This document shows, in pieces, positions 33,716-43,291 of a DNA stretch of 64,000 nt. The notes under the pieces are model-generated. The model ran no database searches and was not told where the DNA came from. It saw only the letters and a list, made by a program, of their open reading frames with translations. The number at the start of each line of letters is the position of its first letter. Position 1 is the stretch's first letter. A program made the translations under genes and the position numbers. Source of the DNA: Klebsiella michiganensis (GTDB taxonomy: Bacteria > Pseudomonadota > Gammaproteobacteria > Enterobacterales > Enterobacteriaceae); assembly GCA_000963575.1 (NCBI GenBank), contig CP011077.1, positions 186,001-250,000 on the forward strand. The letters run 5' to 3'.

Positions 33716-34708
33716 TTATGCACTTTGATTGTGACGGGTACGGTATTTGTCGATCAGCACCGCTATGATGATCACCGCCCCTTTGATCACCAATTGCCAG
33801 AAATAGGAGACGCCCATCAGCGTCATACCGTTATTGAGCGTGGCGATAATCAGCGCCCCCACCAGCGTGCCGGTGATGGTGCCAATCCCGCCCACGAAGC
33901 TGGTTCCGCCGAGGATAACGGCGGCGATGGCATCCAGCTCATAGCCCACGCCGAGGTTACCGTTGGCGCTGTAAAGACGTGACGCACTCATGATGCCGCC
34001 CAGGCCGGAAAGTAGCCCGCTCATGCCGTACACGAACAGCAGTACCATCCACACTTTGATGCCGGTCAGGCGTGCCGCCTGCATGTTGCCGCCTACCGCG
34101 TAGATATGAACACCCAGCGTGGTGCGGCGCAGAATGAACCAGCACACCGCAATCACCAGCAGGGCGATAACCACCAGCCACGGCACCGGGCCGAGATAGG
34201 CGTTACCAATCCACTCAAAGTTGATATTGGAGTTAATCACCGTCGTACCGTCGGCCAGCAGATATGCCGCGCCGCGCAGCGCGGTATAGGTGCCGAGCGT
34301 GACGATAAACGGCGGCAGCCCCGCCCAGGCGACCAGCATGCCGTTAAATAGCCCCAGCCCGGTGCCCATCAGCAGCGCCGCCGGAATCGACAGGCCTTCC
34401 CAGCCGGGCATCAGCGACACGACCATCGCCGTCACGGCCGTGGTGCCGAGGATGGAGCCCACTGACAGGTCGATGCCGCCGGTCAGAATGATGAAGGTCA
34501 TCCCCGCCGCCAGCACGATGTTGATGGACGACTGGCGGGCAATATTGAGCAGGTTAGACTCGGTGAAGAAGTTAGGTGCCACAAAGCCAAATACCGCGAT
34601 GATCAGTACCAGAATCGGCAAAATACCGACGGTTTGCATCAAATCGCCGAACAGGGCTTTTTTAAGCGAGGCGGATTTTGCCACCGGTTGCGTGCCTGAG
34701 TTAGTCAT
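33716..34708 (-). CDS. Sugar ABC transporter permease, RbsC class
   Basis: This 330-residue inner-membrane permease of the BPD_transp_2 family has eight to ten helices, with the conserved ILTGGIDLSVGSILGTTAVT and AAVILGGTSFVGGIGTITGT segments that contact the ATPase. It probably forms a homodimer. It overlaps the ATPase gene by 8 bases and is followed 35 bases later by the binding-protein gene, so all three form one operon. Confidence 0.9.
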   Translation of the reverse strand: MTNSGTQPVAKSASLKKALFGDLMQTVGILPILVLIIAVFGFVAPNFFTESNLLNIARQSSINIVLAAGMTFIILTGGIDLSVGSILGTTAVTAMVVSLMPGWEGLSIPAALLMGTGLGLFNGMLVAWAGLPPFIVTLGTYTALRGAAYLLADGTTVINSNINFEWIGNAYLGPVPWLVVIALLVIAVCWFILRRTTLGVHIYAVGGNMQAARLTGIKVWMVLLFVYGMSGLLSGLGGIMSASRLYSANGNLGVGYELDAIAAVILGGTSFVGGIGTITGTLVGALIIATLNNGMTLMGVSYFWQLVIKGAVIIIAVLIDKYRTRHNQSA

Positions 34709-36224
34709 GGTGAACCTCTTTCTTATGGGCCTCGGTCACGCCGGTAGCCAGGGTCATAATATTTTCTTGAGTAATGTCGTGGCGCAGCAGCTCGCCGGCA
34801 ATGCTGCCTTCGCGCATGACATACACCCGGTCGCTCATGCCCACCACTTCGGGCAGCTCGCTGGAAATCATTAAGATGGCCACGCCCTGGCGGGCCAGCT
34901 GATTCATGATGCGATAGATCTCACTCTTAGCGCCCACGTCCACGCCGCGTGTAGGCTCGTCGAGGATCAGAATGCGCGGGCCAATCGCAACCCAGCGGGA
35001 AATCAGCAGTTTTTGCTGGTTGCCGCCGGAAAGGCCGCCGGCACGAACCTGCGCGTGAGGGACGCGGATATTCAGCAGGCTGATGGCGTCGTCGGAAATG
35101 GTCTGGGCTTTTTTGCGGTCGAGCATGCCGAAGTGGGCGTCACGCTCAAGCGTGGCCATGGTGATGTTGTCCTGCGCGGCCAGCTCAAGGAACAGCCCCT
35201 GCTCTTTGCGGTTCTCGGTCAGAAAGCCGATGCCGTGCTGAATCGCCTCGCGGGGTGAGTGAAGAGTCACCGGCTCACCGTCGATCTCAACCGATCCGCC
35301 CGTGGCCTTACGCACGCCGAAGATCAGCTGCGCCAGCTCTGAACGTCCCGCGCCAACCAGCCCGGCCAGGCCGACTATCTCCCCGGAACGGACGTGCAGG
35401 CTCACCGGCTGAACCTTGTCGTTGTCCGTCAGATGATGAACGTTGAGGCGAGGACTACCCAGCGGGATATCACGCTCTTTGTTAAACAAGTCGCTAAGGG
35501 GCCGGCCAACCATCATTTTGACCAGTTCGCTGGCGTTAAGGTTTTCGCGCGTCAGGCTGCCGACGTACTGGCCGTCTCGCAGGACGCTGACCCGGTCAGA
35601 CAGCTCGTAGATTTCCGCCATACGGTGGCTGATGTAGATAATCGCCATGCCTTCATCGCGAAGGCGGAAAATCAGCTCAAACAGGCGGTGCGTTTCGCGG
35701 GATGAGAGGGCGGCGGTGGGTTCATCCATCACCAGGATGCGGCTGTTGCGCTGGAGCGCGCGGGCAATCTCAACCTGCTGTTGCTCGGCAATAGTGAGCT
35801 TCATCACGAGGTCGGTTGCTTTGAACTGCGCGCCGAGGCGGTCAATCACCGCCTGCGCCTGTTGCGCCATCTCTTTACGCTGCACGAGGCCGCCGCGCGC
35901 CAGTTCGCTGCCGAGGAAAATGTTCTCCGCAACGGTAAGATTTGGCGCGAGCTGCATCTCCTGGTAAATCAGCGTAATGCCCGCATTAAGGGCATCTTTT
36001 GGGCCTTTGATGACGTAGGGTTCACCGTCGATCAGCACTTCGCCGCTGGTGGCGATGTAAGCCCCGGCGAGGATCTTCATCAGGGTACTTTTGCCTGCGC
36101 CGTTCTCGCCCATTAGCGCATGGATTTCACCGGGAAAGACCGTTAAATCGACGCCTTTTAGAGCATAAAATTTGCCAAATGACTTGGCAATATTGCGCAT
36201 TTCCAGAATGGGAACTCTGCTCAT
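34701..36224 (-). CDS. Sugar ABC transporter ATPase (two nucleotide-binding domains), RbsA class
   Basis: This 507-residue protein has tandem ABC domains. The first has Walker A GENGAGKST and an atypical signature around LTIAEQQQVEIARALQ, with Walker B ILVMDEPTAAL. The second has a degenerate P-loop (GLVGAGRSEL) with signature LSGGNQQKLLISRW and LILDEPTRGVDVG, as usual for the ribose/xylose/allose family. It drives uptake by the adjacent permease and is the first gene of the leftward operon. Confidence 0.92.
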   Translation of the reverse strand: MSRVPILEMRNIAKSFGKFYALKGVDLTVFPGEIHALMGENGAGKSTLMKILAGAYIATSGEVLIDGEPYVIKGPKDALNAGITLIYQEMQLAPNLTVAENIFLGSELARGGLVQRKEMAQQAQAVIDRLGAQFKATDLVMKLTIAEQQQVEIARALQRNSRILVMDEPTAALSSRETHRLFELIFRLRDEGMAIIYISHRMAEIYELSDRVSVLRDGQYVGSLTRENLNASELVKMMVGRPLSDLFNKERDIPLGSPRLNVHHLTDNDKVQPVSLHVRSGEIVGLAGLVGAGRSELAQLIFGVRKATGGSVEIDGEPVTLHSPREAIQHGIGFLTENRKEQGLFLELAAQDNITMATLERDAHFGMLDRKKAQTISDDAISLLNIRVPHAQVRAGGLSGGNQQKLLISRWVAIGPRILILDEPTRGVDVGAKSEIYRIMNQLARQGVAILMISSELPEVVGMSDRVYVMREGSIAGELLRHDITQENIMTLATGVTEAHKKEVHHD

Positions 36225-36556
36225 GGTGCGGCGCCTGGGGTGGTTATCAATAAGCGCCAGTCAACCACACGCCGGTAAATGCAAAATGTCAGCGGCCATT
36301 CATATTTGTCATAGAGTTGAATAGTTAACCTGGATCACATTCCCGGTGCGGAAATATTTATCAAAATCCGTGCTCTGCTTAACTGGAGTGCATGTGTGAC
36401 CCTCACCCCGGCCCTCTCCCTGAAAGGGAGAGGGGGGAAAGACGGCGCGTAATTCTTTGGCCCCAGTTTATATTAGGGAGAGATTGCCCTCTTTTTCTCC
36501 CCTCTCCCCTCTGGGGAGAGGGTCAGGGTGAGGGGAAAAACAACCACGGAGCCTCT
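36225..36556. other. Divergent region between sugar ABC operon and hybrid kinase
   Basis: About 170 bases next to the ATPase gene hold its promoter (TTGACT at about 36257 on the minus strand is a possible -35). TGGATCACATT at 36331-36341 is at most a CRP half-site. The kinase side is filled by two repeat copies. The kinase reading frame stays open back through the repeat to 36392, but I regard that extension as untranslated. Confidence 0.5.
36399..36536. repeat. CCCTCTCCC-type repeat pair upstream of the hybrid kinase
   Basis: One copy, ACCCTCACCCCGGCCCTCTC then GGGAGAGGGG, spans 36399-36436. The inverted copy, CCCCTCTCCCCT then GGGGAGAGGGTCAGGGTGAG, spans 36498-36536. The pair ends 21 bases before the kinase ATG, which places a strong hairpin in its 5' leader. 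Confidence 0.8.
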
Positions 36557-39139
36557 ATGACCCAGCCTCGCCCGTCCTTCTTCGCCAGCGCCCGTGGCCG
36601 ACTGCTGTTTTTCAACCTGCTGGTAGTGGCGGTCACGCTAATGGTCTGCGGGGTGGCCGTGCTCGGCTTTGAGCACGCCAGCCGCCTGCAGGAACAGGTG
36701 CAGGGGCAAACGCTGCTCGACATGTCCGGCAGTATGGAACTGGCGCGCGACACCTCTAACGTGGCGACGGCGGCGGTCAGGCTTTCTCAGGTTGTCGGCG
36801 CGCTTGAATACCAGAGCGAAGCGGAGAGCCTGAAACAGACCCAGCTTTCGCTGCAAAACTCACTGTCTCATCTGGCCACCGCGCCGCTGGCCAGGCGCGA
36901 ACCGCATCTGGTCAGCCGGATCATCGACCGCAGCAATGAGCTGGAAAGCAGCGTCACCAACATGCTGGTGATGGGGCACCGCCGCCATTTGCAGCGCAAC
37001 CTGCTGCTGAGCGCCCTGTACCAGAACCAGAGCTACCTTGAGCACCTGCAGGACGTTAACGCGCGCGAAGGCTTGAACGTGCCGGATGCGGCGCTGCTGA
37101 AAGAAATGGATCGCCTGATCCTGGTGGCGATTCAGTCTTCCTCGCCGAGGCCGGCGGTACGCCAGCTTAGCGAAGTGATGCAGCTTCTGCCCGAGCGGGC
37201 ATCGTCGCCGCTGGCGGACAGCATTTTGCAGCAGTTCAGAAATGGTCTGCACCAGCTGCCGCCGCTTTCCACCCAGCTTGAGGAGAGCGATCTGGGCATC
37301 GCCTGGCATATGTACCACATCAAAGCGCTGGTGGCTTTTCTGAATCAGGACATCAATCTGTACGTGCAAAAGGTGGGGGAAGAGTCCCGGCAGCGAAGCC
37401 AGCAAAGTCACCGGGATTTGCAGTCCATCATCGCGTTTATCGGCCTGTTTGCCCTGCTGGCGCTGGTGATCACCGGCTTCGCCGGGCTGTATATCTACCG
37501 CAATCTGGGCTCTAACTTAACGGCCATTTCCCAGGCGATGACGCGGCTGGCAAAGGGCGAAAAAGAGGTCAGCGTGCCCGCCCAGCAGCGGCGCGATGAG
37601 CTGGGGGAACTGGCCAGGGCGTTCAACGTTTTTGCCCGCAATACCGCGTCGCTGGAGCACACTTCTCGCCTGTTGAAAGAGAAAAGCACCCTGCTGGAAA
37701 CGACCTTCCATGCCATGCGCGATGGCTTTGCGCTGTTCGACAGTGACGGCTTCCTGGTGGTGTGGAATCAGCAGTACCCGCTGCTGCTGGGGCTTGATCC
37801 GCAGCGCCTGCAGCGCGGCCAGCACTATCTCGGGCTGCTCAAGCAGGTCACGCCGCTGCAGGAGCATATGTTGGGTAATCTCTCCCGGCCACTGCCAAAG
37901 CCGCAGGAACTGAGGCTGGCGGACGGGCGAACCATCGAGCTGCGCTTTAGCCCGGTGCCGGGGCGGGGCATCGTGAACGTGGTGCTGGAACGCAGCGAGC
38001 GAAAAGCGCTGGAAGAGGCGCTGGTGCATAGTCAAAAAATGAAGGCGGTGGGGCAGCTCACCGGCGGCCTGGCGCACGACTTCAATAACCTGCTGGCGGT
38101 GATTATCGGCAGCCTTGAATTGACCGCGACCGACTCGCCGGATGCCGTGCGTATTCAGCGTGCGCTTAAGGCCGCCGAGCGTGGCGCACAGCTGACCCAG
38201 CGGCTGCTCGCCTTTTCCCGCAAACAGTCGCTGCACCCCCGGGCGGTGGCGATGAAAAGCCTGCTGGAAAACCTCGATCCGCTGATGCGCCACTCTTTGC
38301 CCGCCCACCTCACGCTTACCGTTGAGGCCCAGCAGCCCGCCTGGCCCGCGTGGATCGACGTCAACCAGCTAGAGAACGCAATCATTAACCTGGTGATGAA
38401 CGCCAGAGACGCAATGGAGGGCCGCAGCGGTGAAATTAAGATCCGTACCTGGAACCAGCGCGTGGTCCGCGGCGAAGGGCGGAAACAGGATATGGTGGTG
38501 GTGGAAGTGGCTGATACCGGACACGGCATGACGGACGAAGTGAAAGCGCAGGTGTTTGAGCCGTTTTTCACCACTAAGCAGACCGGCAGCGGCAGCGGGC
38601 TGGGGCTGTCGATGGTGTGTGGCTTTGTGCGCCAGTCCGGCGGGCGGGTGCAAATAGAAAGCGAGCCCGGGAACGGGACTCGGGTCATATTGCAGCTACC
38701 TCGTGCGTCTGCGGAGGTGCAGCCGGAGGCCGTGCCGCTGGCCGGTGAGCAGGCCGATATTGCCGACCAGCTTGTGCTGGTGCTGGAAGACGAACCGGAC
38801 GTGCGCCAGACGCTGTGCGAGCAGCTGCATGAGCTGGGGTACCTGACGCTGGAAGCCAGCGACAGCCAGCAGGCGCTGCGGCTGATGGCGGAGGTGCCGG
38901 ACATTAGCCTCGTTGTCAGCGACCTGATGCTGCCCGGCGAGCTCAGCGGCGCGGATGTGCTGCAGCAGGCTCGCCGGCACCATCCTCACCTGAATTTGCT
39001 GCTGATCAGCGGCCAGGATTTACGCCGCAGCGAGCAGCACCTGCCTGAGGTGGAACTGCTGCGCAAGCCGTTTACCCGAGTGCAGCTTGCTGAGGCGCTG
39101 CGTAAAGCGCGGGCAGGAAGCAGGCGCGGGCTAGCGTAG
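36557..39139 (+). CDS. Hybrid sensor histidine kinase, TorS-like
   Basis: This is an 860-residue inner-membrane protein. TM1 is at about 16-38, a long helical periplasmic sensor at 39-290, TM2 at about 291-314, HAMP at 315-365 and a PAS-like domain at 376-480. HisKA follows with His507 (GGLAHDFNN), then the HATPase domain (NLVMNARDAM, DTGHGM, GSGLGLSMV) and a C-terminal receiver with Asp789. There is no HPt domain. The start at 36557 has GGAG upstream. The helical sensor resembles TorS, which reads a RbsB-like protein (TorT). An RbsB-like sugar-binding protein is encoded in the divergent operon. The last 68 bases overlap convergent alsK. Confidence 0.85.
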   Translation: MTQPRPSFFASARGRLLFFNLLVVAVTLMVCGVAVLGFEHASRLQEQVQGQTLLDMSGSMELARDTSNVATAAVRLSQVVGALEYQSEAESLKQTQLSLQNSLSHLATAPLARREPHLVSRIIDRSNELESSVTNMLVMGHRRHLQRNLLLSALYQNQSYLEHLQDVNAREGLNVPDAALLKEMDRLILVAIQSSSPRPAVRQLSEVMQLLPERASSPLADSILQQFRNGLHQLPPLSTQLEESDLGIAWHMYHIKALVAFLNQDINLYVQKVGEESRQRSQQSHRDLQSIIAFIGLFALLALVITGFAGLYIYRNLGSNLTAISQAMTRLAKGEKEVSVPAQQRRDELGELARAFNVFARNTASLEHTSRLLKEKSTLLETTFHAMRDGFALFDSDGFLVVWNQQYPLLLGLDPQRLQRGQHYLGLLKQVTPLQEHMLGNLSRPLPKPQELRLADGRTIELRFSPVPGRGIVNVVLERSERKALEEALVHSQKMKAVGQLTGGLAHDFNNLLAVIIGSLELTATDSPDAVRIQRALKAAERGAQLTQRLLAFSRKQSLHPRAVAMKSLLENLDPLMRHSLPAHLTLTVEAQQPAWPAWIDVNQLENAIINLVMNARDAMEGRSGEIKIRTWNQRVVRGEGRKQDMVVVEVADTGHGMTDEVKAQVFEPFFTTKQTGSGSGLGLSMVCGFVRQSGGRVQIESEPGNGTRVILQLPRASAEVQPEAVPLAGEQADIADQLVLVLEDEPDVRQTLCEQLHELGYLTLEASDSQQALRLMAEVPDISLVVSDLMLPGELSGADVLQQARRHHPHLNLLLISGQDLRRSEQHLPEVELLRKPFTRVQLAEALRKARAGSRRGLA

Positions 39140-40016
39140 CCGCCCCCTGGGCGCCGTTAAAGGCTGAGGAAGAGGCGTTAATAAAGCGCACGGCATCATG
39201 CGGCAAAGGGTGGCGCAGATAGCGTTTAGTCTGCGCCACCAGCGCCTCACGCGGAAAATCGACCATGTCCATAACTCCACCGCCGAGAATCACCGCATCA
39301 GGGTCAAACAGGTTGATGCTGGTGGCGATGGCGCGCGCCGCGTGGTCGAGCAGGGCAACGACAAACGGCTCCTGAGCAGCAAAGGTAAACAACTCGCCAA
39401 TCTCATACGTTTTCTGGCTGGCGTCGTACCAGCGTTTCAGGGCAATTCCCGAGCACACCGTCTCCAGGCAACCGGCGTTCCCGCAGCCGCAGGTGAGGTG
39501 CATATCGCCCTGCGGGATATGGCCCAGTTCGCCGGCAACGCCGTGAGCGCCGGTCCATGGCGCGCCGTTCAGCCAGACGGCAAAGCCCATGCCGGTGCCA
39601 AGATAGGCGCCGAGCACCTGCTGGTGCTGCAGGTCATTTTGCGCGACGTCGAAAGAGAGCTGCAGGTTTACATCCCGAGCAAACTCGACCGGGCAGCCGA
39701 TAGCATCCTCCAGCTTGGCCGCCAGCTCGTTCAGTTCCTGCGCGGAAAGCGGCAAATTCGGCGTGGAGATAACCGTACGCTTGTCTTTGCCCACCAGCGC
39801 CGGGAACCCCATCACCATGCCGCGACAGCGGGCGTTAAAGCTGCCTAACCGGTCGTTCAGCAGTTGGGCTATCCCGCAGACCACGCCGCCGACGATAATC
39901 TCTGCCGTGCGCTGTTTTTCACAGTGCAGCACCGTGCCGGACTCATCCTGCAAACACAGGCGGATATGGGTGGCGCCCATATCCACTCCGGCCACCACGT
40001 TAAGCGGTTTTGGCAT
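39072..40016 (-). CDS. alsK: D-allose kinase
   Basis: This 314-residue ROK-family sugar kinase has the N-terminal phosphate-binding segment GVDMGATHIRLCL, the catalytic Asp region (FARDVNLQL) and the ROK zinc motif CGCGNAGCLETVCSG. It phosphorylates D-allose to allose 6-phosphate in the E. coli allose pathway. It overlaps alsE by 17 bases at its start and the convergent hybrid-kinase gene by 68 bases at its end. The C-terminus is slightly longer than the E. coli protein (309 residues). Confidence 0.93.
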   Translation of the reverse strand: MPKPLNVVAGVDMGATHIRLCLQDESGTVLHCEKQRTAEIIVGGVVCGIAQLLNDRLGSFNARCRGMVMGFPALVGKDKRTVISTPNLPLSAQELNELAAKLEDAIGCPVEFARDVNLQLSFDVAQNDLQHQQVLGAYLGTGMGFAVWLNGAPWTGAHGVAGELGHIPQGDMHLTCGCGNAGCLETVCSGIALKRWYDASQKTYEIGELFTFAAQEPFVVALLDHAARAIATSINLFDPDAVILGGGVMDMVDFPREALVAQTKRYLRHPLPHDAVRFINASSSAFNGAQGAATLARACFLPALYAAPQQAALG

Positions 40017-40695
40017 GGGGCATAACCTCGTTTTTGGCCGCCAGGATCTGCTCGCTCATCACCTGCCAGGCCTCGTCGATATCCCGGGCGTGGTTAAACA
40101 GTCCGGAAGTGCCAACGATAAACACATCTGCCCCAGCGGCCATGAGTCGTTCATAGGTTGCCGCGTTGCAGGAACCGTCAATTTCAATCTCGTAGCTCAG
40201 CCCTTCGCGTTCGCGCCAGGCTTTCAGCTCGGCCACTTTTTCCAGCATTTCGGGGATAAACGGCTGGCCGGCAAACCCAGGGTCAACGGTCATCACCGTT
40301 ACCTTGTCTGCCTTATGAATGTAGTACTTCATCGCCTCGACCGGCGTTTCCGGGTTCAAAATCAGGCCAACTTTCATACCGTGGCGGCGGATCTCTTCGA
40401 TGAGGCGGAAGGCCTGCCCGTTGATGGTTTCCGGGTGCAGGGTAATTATGTCCGCCCCGGCCTCCGCCAGCGGGACGATGTAATCCTGCGGGCGGGTGAC
40501 CATCAGATGGCAGTCCAGCGGCTTGCTGGCAAGCTTTCTGACCTGGCCGACGAAGAACGGGGACAGCGTCAGGTTTGGCACAAAGTGACCGTCCATAATG
40601 TCGATATGGAAGTAGTCCGCGTGCAGGTCGATAAACTCAATCTGTTCCTGGAATTTTGCCAGATCCATGCACATCAAAGAGGGGGAAATTTTCAT
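40000..40695 (-). CDS. alsE: D-allulose 6-phosphate 3-epimerase
   Basis: This 231-residue TIM-barrel enzyme of the ribulose-phosphate 3-epimerase family has the same length as E. coli AlsE when started at the ATG at 40695 (MKISPSLMCMD). Metal-binding and catalytic segments are visible: HIDIMDGHFVPN, DCHLMVTRP, TVDPGFAGQPF and DGSCN. It converts D-allulose 6-phosphate to D-fructose 6-phosphate, the last step of allose catabolism. It lies 75 bases after alsC and overlaps alsK. Confidence 0.96.
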   Translation of the reverse strand: MKISPSLMCMDLAKFQEQIEFIDLHADYFHIDIMDGHFVPNLTLSPFFVGQVRKLASKPLDCHLMVTRPQDYIVPLAEAGADIITLHPETINGQAFRLIEEIRRHGMKVGLILNPETPVEAMKYYIHKADKVTVMTVDPGFAGQPFIPEMLEKVAELKAWREREGLSYEIEIDGSCNAATYERLMAAGADVFIVGTSGLFNHARDIDEAWQVMSEQILAAKNEVMPHAKTA

Positions 40696-40770
40696 TACAA
40701 GCTCCAGTAATTCTATGGATTTCTGACAGCGGGTGCGGCTCACGCATCTGCCGTTCGAAAGACGACTAAT

Positions 40771-41751
40771 TTACTTGCTGATTAACCGATCCAGGGCCAC
40801 CGCGGCGATGATAAGCCCGCCCATCACCACCAGCTGGTAATAGGTTTGTACCTGGAGAATATTGAGCCCGTTGTTGATGGTGCCGATGATCAGGCCGCCT
40901 ATCACCACCGAGAAAATCCGGCCCTTGCCGCCGAAGAAGCTGGTACCGCCGATAATGGCGCTGGCGATGGCGTAGGTTTCAAACCCCATGCCTGCCAGCG
41001 GCTCCGCGGCACCAAGACGCGCGGTAGAGACGACGCCCGCCAGCCCGGCGCAGATGCCGGAGATGATGAACACCACCAGCATGTGGAACTTCACGTCGAT
41101 GCCGGAGTAGAACGCCGAGTTCTTATTGCCGCCGAGGGCGTAAATGTTGCGGCCGAGGCGCGTGCGGGTGGTCAGGAACCACAGTATCCCGGCGACAATC
41201 AGCGAGAAGATCACCGGCACCGGAATGCCGAGCGGCGTGGCGGCGAAGAAATTCACGAAGTCGAACGAGAAGCCGTACACCGAGTTGGCGTCAGAGATAA
41301 CCAGCGTGATGCCGCGGAAGATGGCGTTGGTGCCGAGGGTGATGATGAACGGATGCAGCCCCGTCCAGTTTACCAGGCAGCCGTTAATTGCGCCGAGCAG
41401 CCCGCCGACAATCACGCCGCCAATCAGCGCCGCGAGGAAAGGATCGACGCCCGCCAGCATCAATTTGGCGGTGACCATGCCGGAAAGCGCCAGAATCGCG
41501 CCGACCGACAGATCAATCCCCGCGACCAGGATGGCGAAGAATTCCCCCATGCCGATAAGCACGGTCACCGAGCTTTGCACAAAGATGGCGCTGATGTTGC
41601 TGGCCGTCAGGAAGTACTCAGCGGAGAGCGTGCCAAAGATGGCGACGATAATCGCGAGGATGAAGAAGGTGCCGTATTTGTCCCAAAACTGGGCGAAATT
41701 GAACGGTTTTTTCTCGCTTTCTTCGCGTTTCATTCTTGTGGTAATGCCCAT
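40771..41751 (-). CDS. alsC: D-allose ABC transporter permease
   Basis: This 326-residue permease has the same length as E. coli AlsC and matches it along nearly the whole chain (VLIGMGEFFAILVAGIDLSV, AIIGGTSFFGGKGRIFSVV). It spans the inner membrane about ten times and works as a dimer with AlsA. The start overlaps the end of alsA by 22 bases. Confidence 0.96.
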   Translation of the reverse strand: MGITTRMKREESEKKPFNFAQFWDKYGTFFILAIIVAIFGTLSAEYFLTASNISAIFVQSSVTVLIGMGEFFAILVAGIDLSVGAILALSGMVTAKLMLAGVDPFLAALIGGVIVGGLLGAINGCLVNWTGLHPFIITLGTNAIFRGITLVISDANSVYGFSFDFVNFFAATPLGIPVPVIFSLIVAGILWFLTTRTRLGRNIYALGGNKNSAFYSGIDVKFHMLVVFIISGICAGLAGVVSTARLGAAEPLAGMGFETYAIASAIIGGTSFFGGKGRIFSVVIGGLIIGTINNGLNILQVQTYYQLVVMGGLIIAAVALDRLISK

Positions 41752-43262
41752 GCCATGATCTCCTCTTCGCTGATATCGTCGCGATTGGTCAGGATTTGCG
41801 TCAGTCGCCCTTCGCAGAACACGGCAATGCGGTCGCAGACGGCGATAATTTCGGGAAGCTCAGACGACACCATCAGGATGACTTTTCCGTCATCCGCCAG
41901 CTGGCGCATCACTTTGTATATTTCGGCCTTCGCGCCGACGTCGATGCCGCGCGTAGGCTCATCGAAGATGATCACTTCCGGGTTGCAGCACAGCCACTTA
42001 GAAATCAGCACCTTCTGCTGATTGCCGCCGGAAAGTTCGGTAATGTTCTGGTCGACGCTGTGGCACTTCAACGCCAGCAACTGGCGCTGATCTTCGGCGG
42101 TTTGGCGCTCCTCGGCTTCGTTAAACAGACCCATAGCGCCTTTATAACCGCCGCGCTTGAGGCTCTGGCTGACGGCGATGTTCTGCGCGATGGAGAAGTT
42201 GGCGAAGAAGCCGTTATCGCGGCGGCTTTCGGTGATGTAACCCATGCCTTTTTTCAGCGCGTCCATCGGCGAACTGGGCGAGATATTTTTGCCGTTAAGC
42301 AGGATTTCCCCGGCCGAACGTTTGTCCACGCCGAACAGGCAGTCCATCAGCTCGGTACGCCCGGAGCCCACCAGGCCAGAGAAGCCCAGGATCTCGCCAC
42401 GATTGACGCTAAACGAAATATCTTTCACTTTTTTGCGATCACGGCTGCTGACGTTTTTCACTTCAAACACCACGTCAGGCTCAACGTTTCCGGCGCTATC
42501 TTTCATCGCGCTAAAGCGGTTTTGCAGCTCGCGGCCGACCATCAGGCGCACAATGTCGTCGTTGGTGACCTCGCTGACCAGGCCGCTGCAGACGCTGCTG
42601 CCGTCCTTCATCACCGTGTAGCGGTCGCAGATGCGGCGGATTTCGGCGAGCTTATGGGAGATGTACACCATCGCCGTGCCTTCTGTACGCAGCTGGTTCA
42701 TGATCAGAAAAAGATAATCCACTTCTTTATTGGTTAAAGAAGAGGTGGGCTCATCCATAATAATAACTTTGGCGTCCAGAATTAATGTTTTAGCAATTTC
42801 TAACATTTGCTTGTGACTGATGGATAAATTACCCACCTTTTCATCGAGATCCACTTTTAAGCCAACACGTAAAAGCATCATCGCGGCGCGAATACGCATC
42901 TCTTTCCAGTCAACAATATTAATCCCGAAGACTTTTTTGGTTGTGTGGCGACCAATATAAAGATTTTCTAAAACCGTTAATTCATCAATAACGCTGAGTT
43001 CTTGATAAATAATCCCAATGCCGAGCTGTGCCGCTAATTTATGATCAAGTTTCTCATAATTAACGTTATTAATCGTAATGGTGCCTGTGGTCGGTTCGTG
43101 AATACCCGACAGGACTTTCATCAGGGTTGATTTACCTGCACCGTTTTCCCCGAGCAGCGCATGAATTTCGCCGGGAAATATTGTTAAATCAACCGATTTT
43201 AATGCGTGAACCGGACCAAAGGATTTGCCGATCCCCGCCATTGCAATATATGGCGTGACCAT
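41730..43262 (-). CDS. alsA: D-allose ABC transporter ATPase
   Basis: This 510-residue tandem ABC ATPase has the E. coli AlsA length when started at the ATG at 43262 (MVTPYIAMAGIGKSFGP). Domain 1 has Walker A GENGAGKST. Domain 2 has a degenerate P-loop (GLVGSGRTEL) and the signature ELSGGNQQKVLISKW. The first third of the gene (about 42700-43262) is clearly AT-richer than the rest. The gene follows alsB after a 394-base gap filled with repeats. Confidence 0.95.
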   Translation of the reverse strand: MVTPYIAMAGIGKSFGPVHALKSVDLTIFPGEIHALLGENGAGKSTLMKVLSGIHEPTTGTITINNVNYEKLDHKLAAQLGIGIIYQELSVIDELTVLENLYIGRHTTKKVFGINIVDWKEMRIRAAMMLLRVGLKVDLDEKVGNLSISHKQMLEIAKTLILDAKVIIMDEPTSSLTNKEVDYLFLIMNQLRTEGTAMVYISHKLAEIRRICDRYTVMKDGSSVCSGLVSEVTNDDIVRLMVGRELQNRFSAMKDSAGNVEPDVVFEVKNVSSRDRKKVKDISFSVNRGEILGFSGLVGSGRTELMDCLFGVDKRSAGEILLNGKNISPSSPMDALKKGMGYITESRRDNGFFANFSIAQNIAVSQSLKRGGYKGAMGLFNEAEERQTAEDQRQLLALKCHSVDQNITELSGGNQQKVLISKWLCCNPEVIIFDEPTRGIDVGAKAEIYKVMRQLADDGKVILMVSSELPEIIAVCDRIAVFCEGRLTQILTNRDDISEEEIMAWALPQE

Positions 43263-43291
43263 GACGAGCCTCAATCATTTTTAGCGAAGGT

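Noticed and set aside
36331..36341. CRP site upstream of the sugar ABC operon (TGGATCACATT).
   Set aside because: Only one half-site fits; the other arm matches two of five bases.
36392..36556. A 55-codon N-terminal extension of the hybrid kinase.
   Set aside because: It is a translation of the dispersed repeat element; the ATG at 36557 has its own GGAG and is followed directly by the first membrane helix.
40846..42021. A 391-codon plus-strand frame opposite alsC and alsA.
   Set aside because: It spans two certain genes on the other strand and has shadow-type composition.
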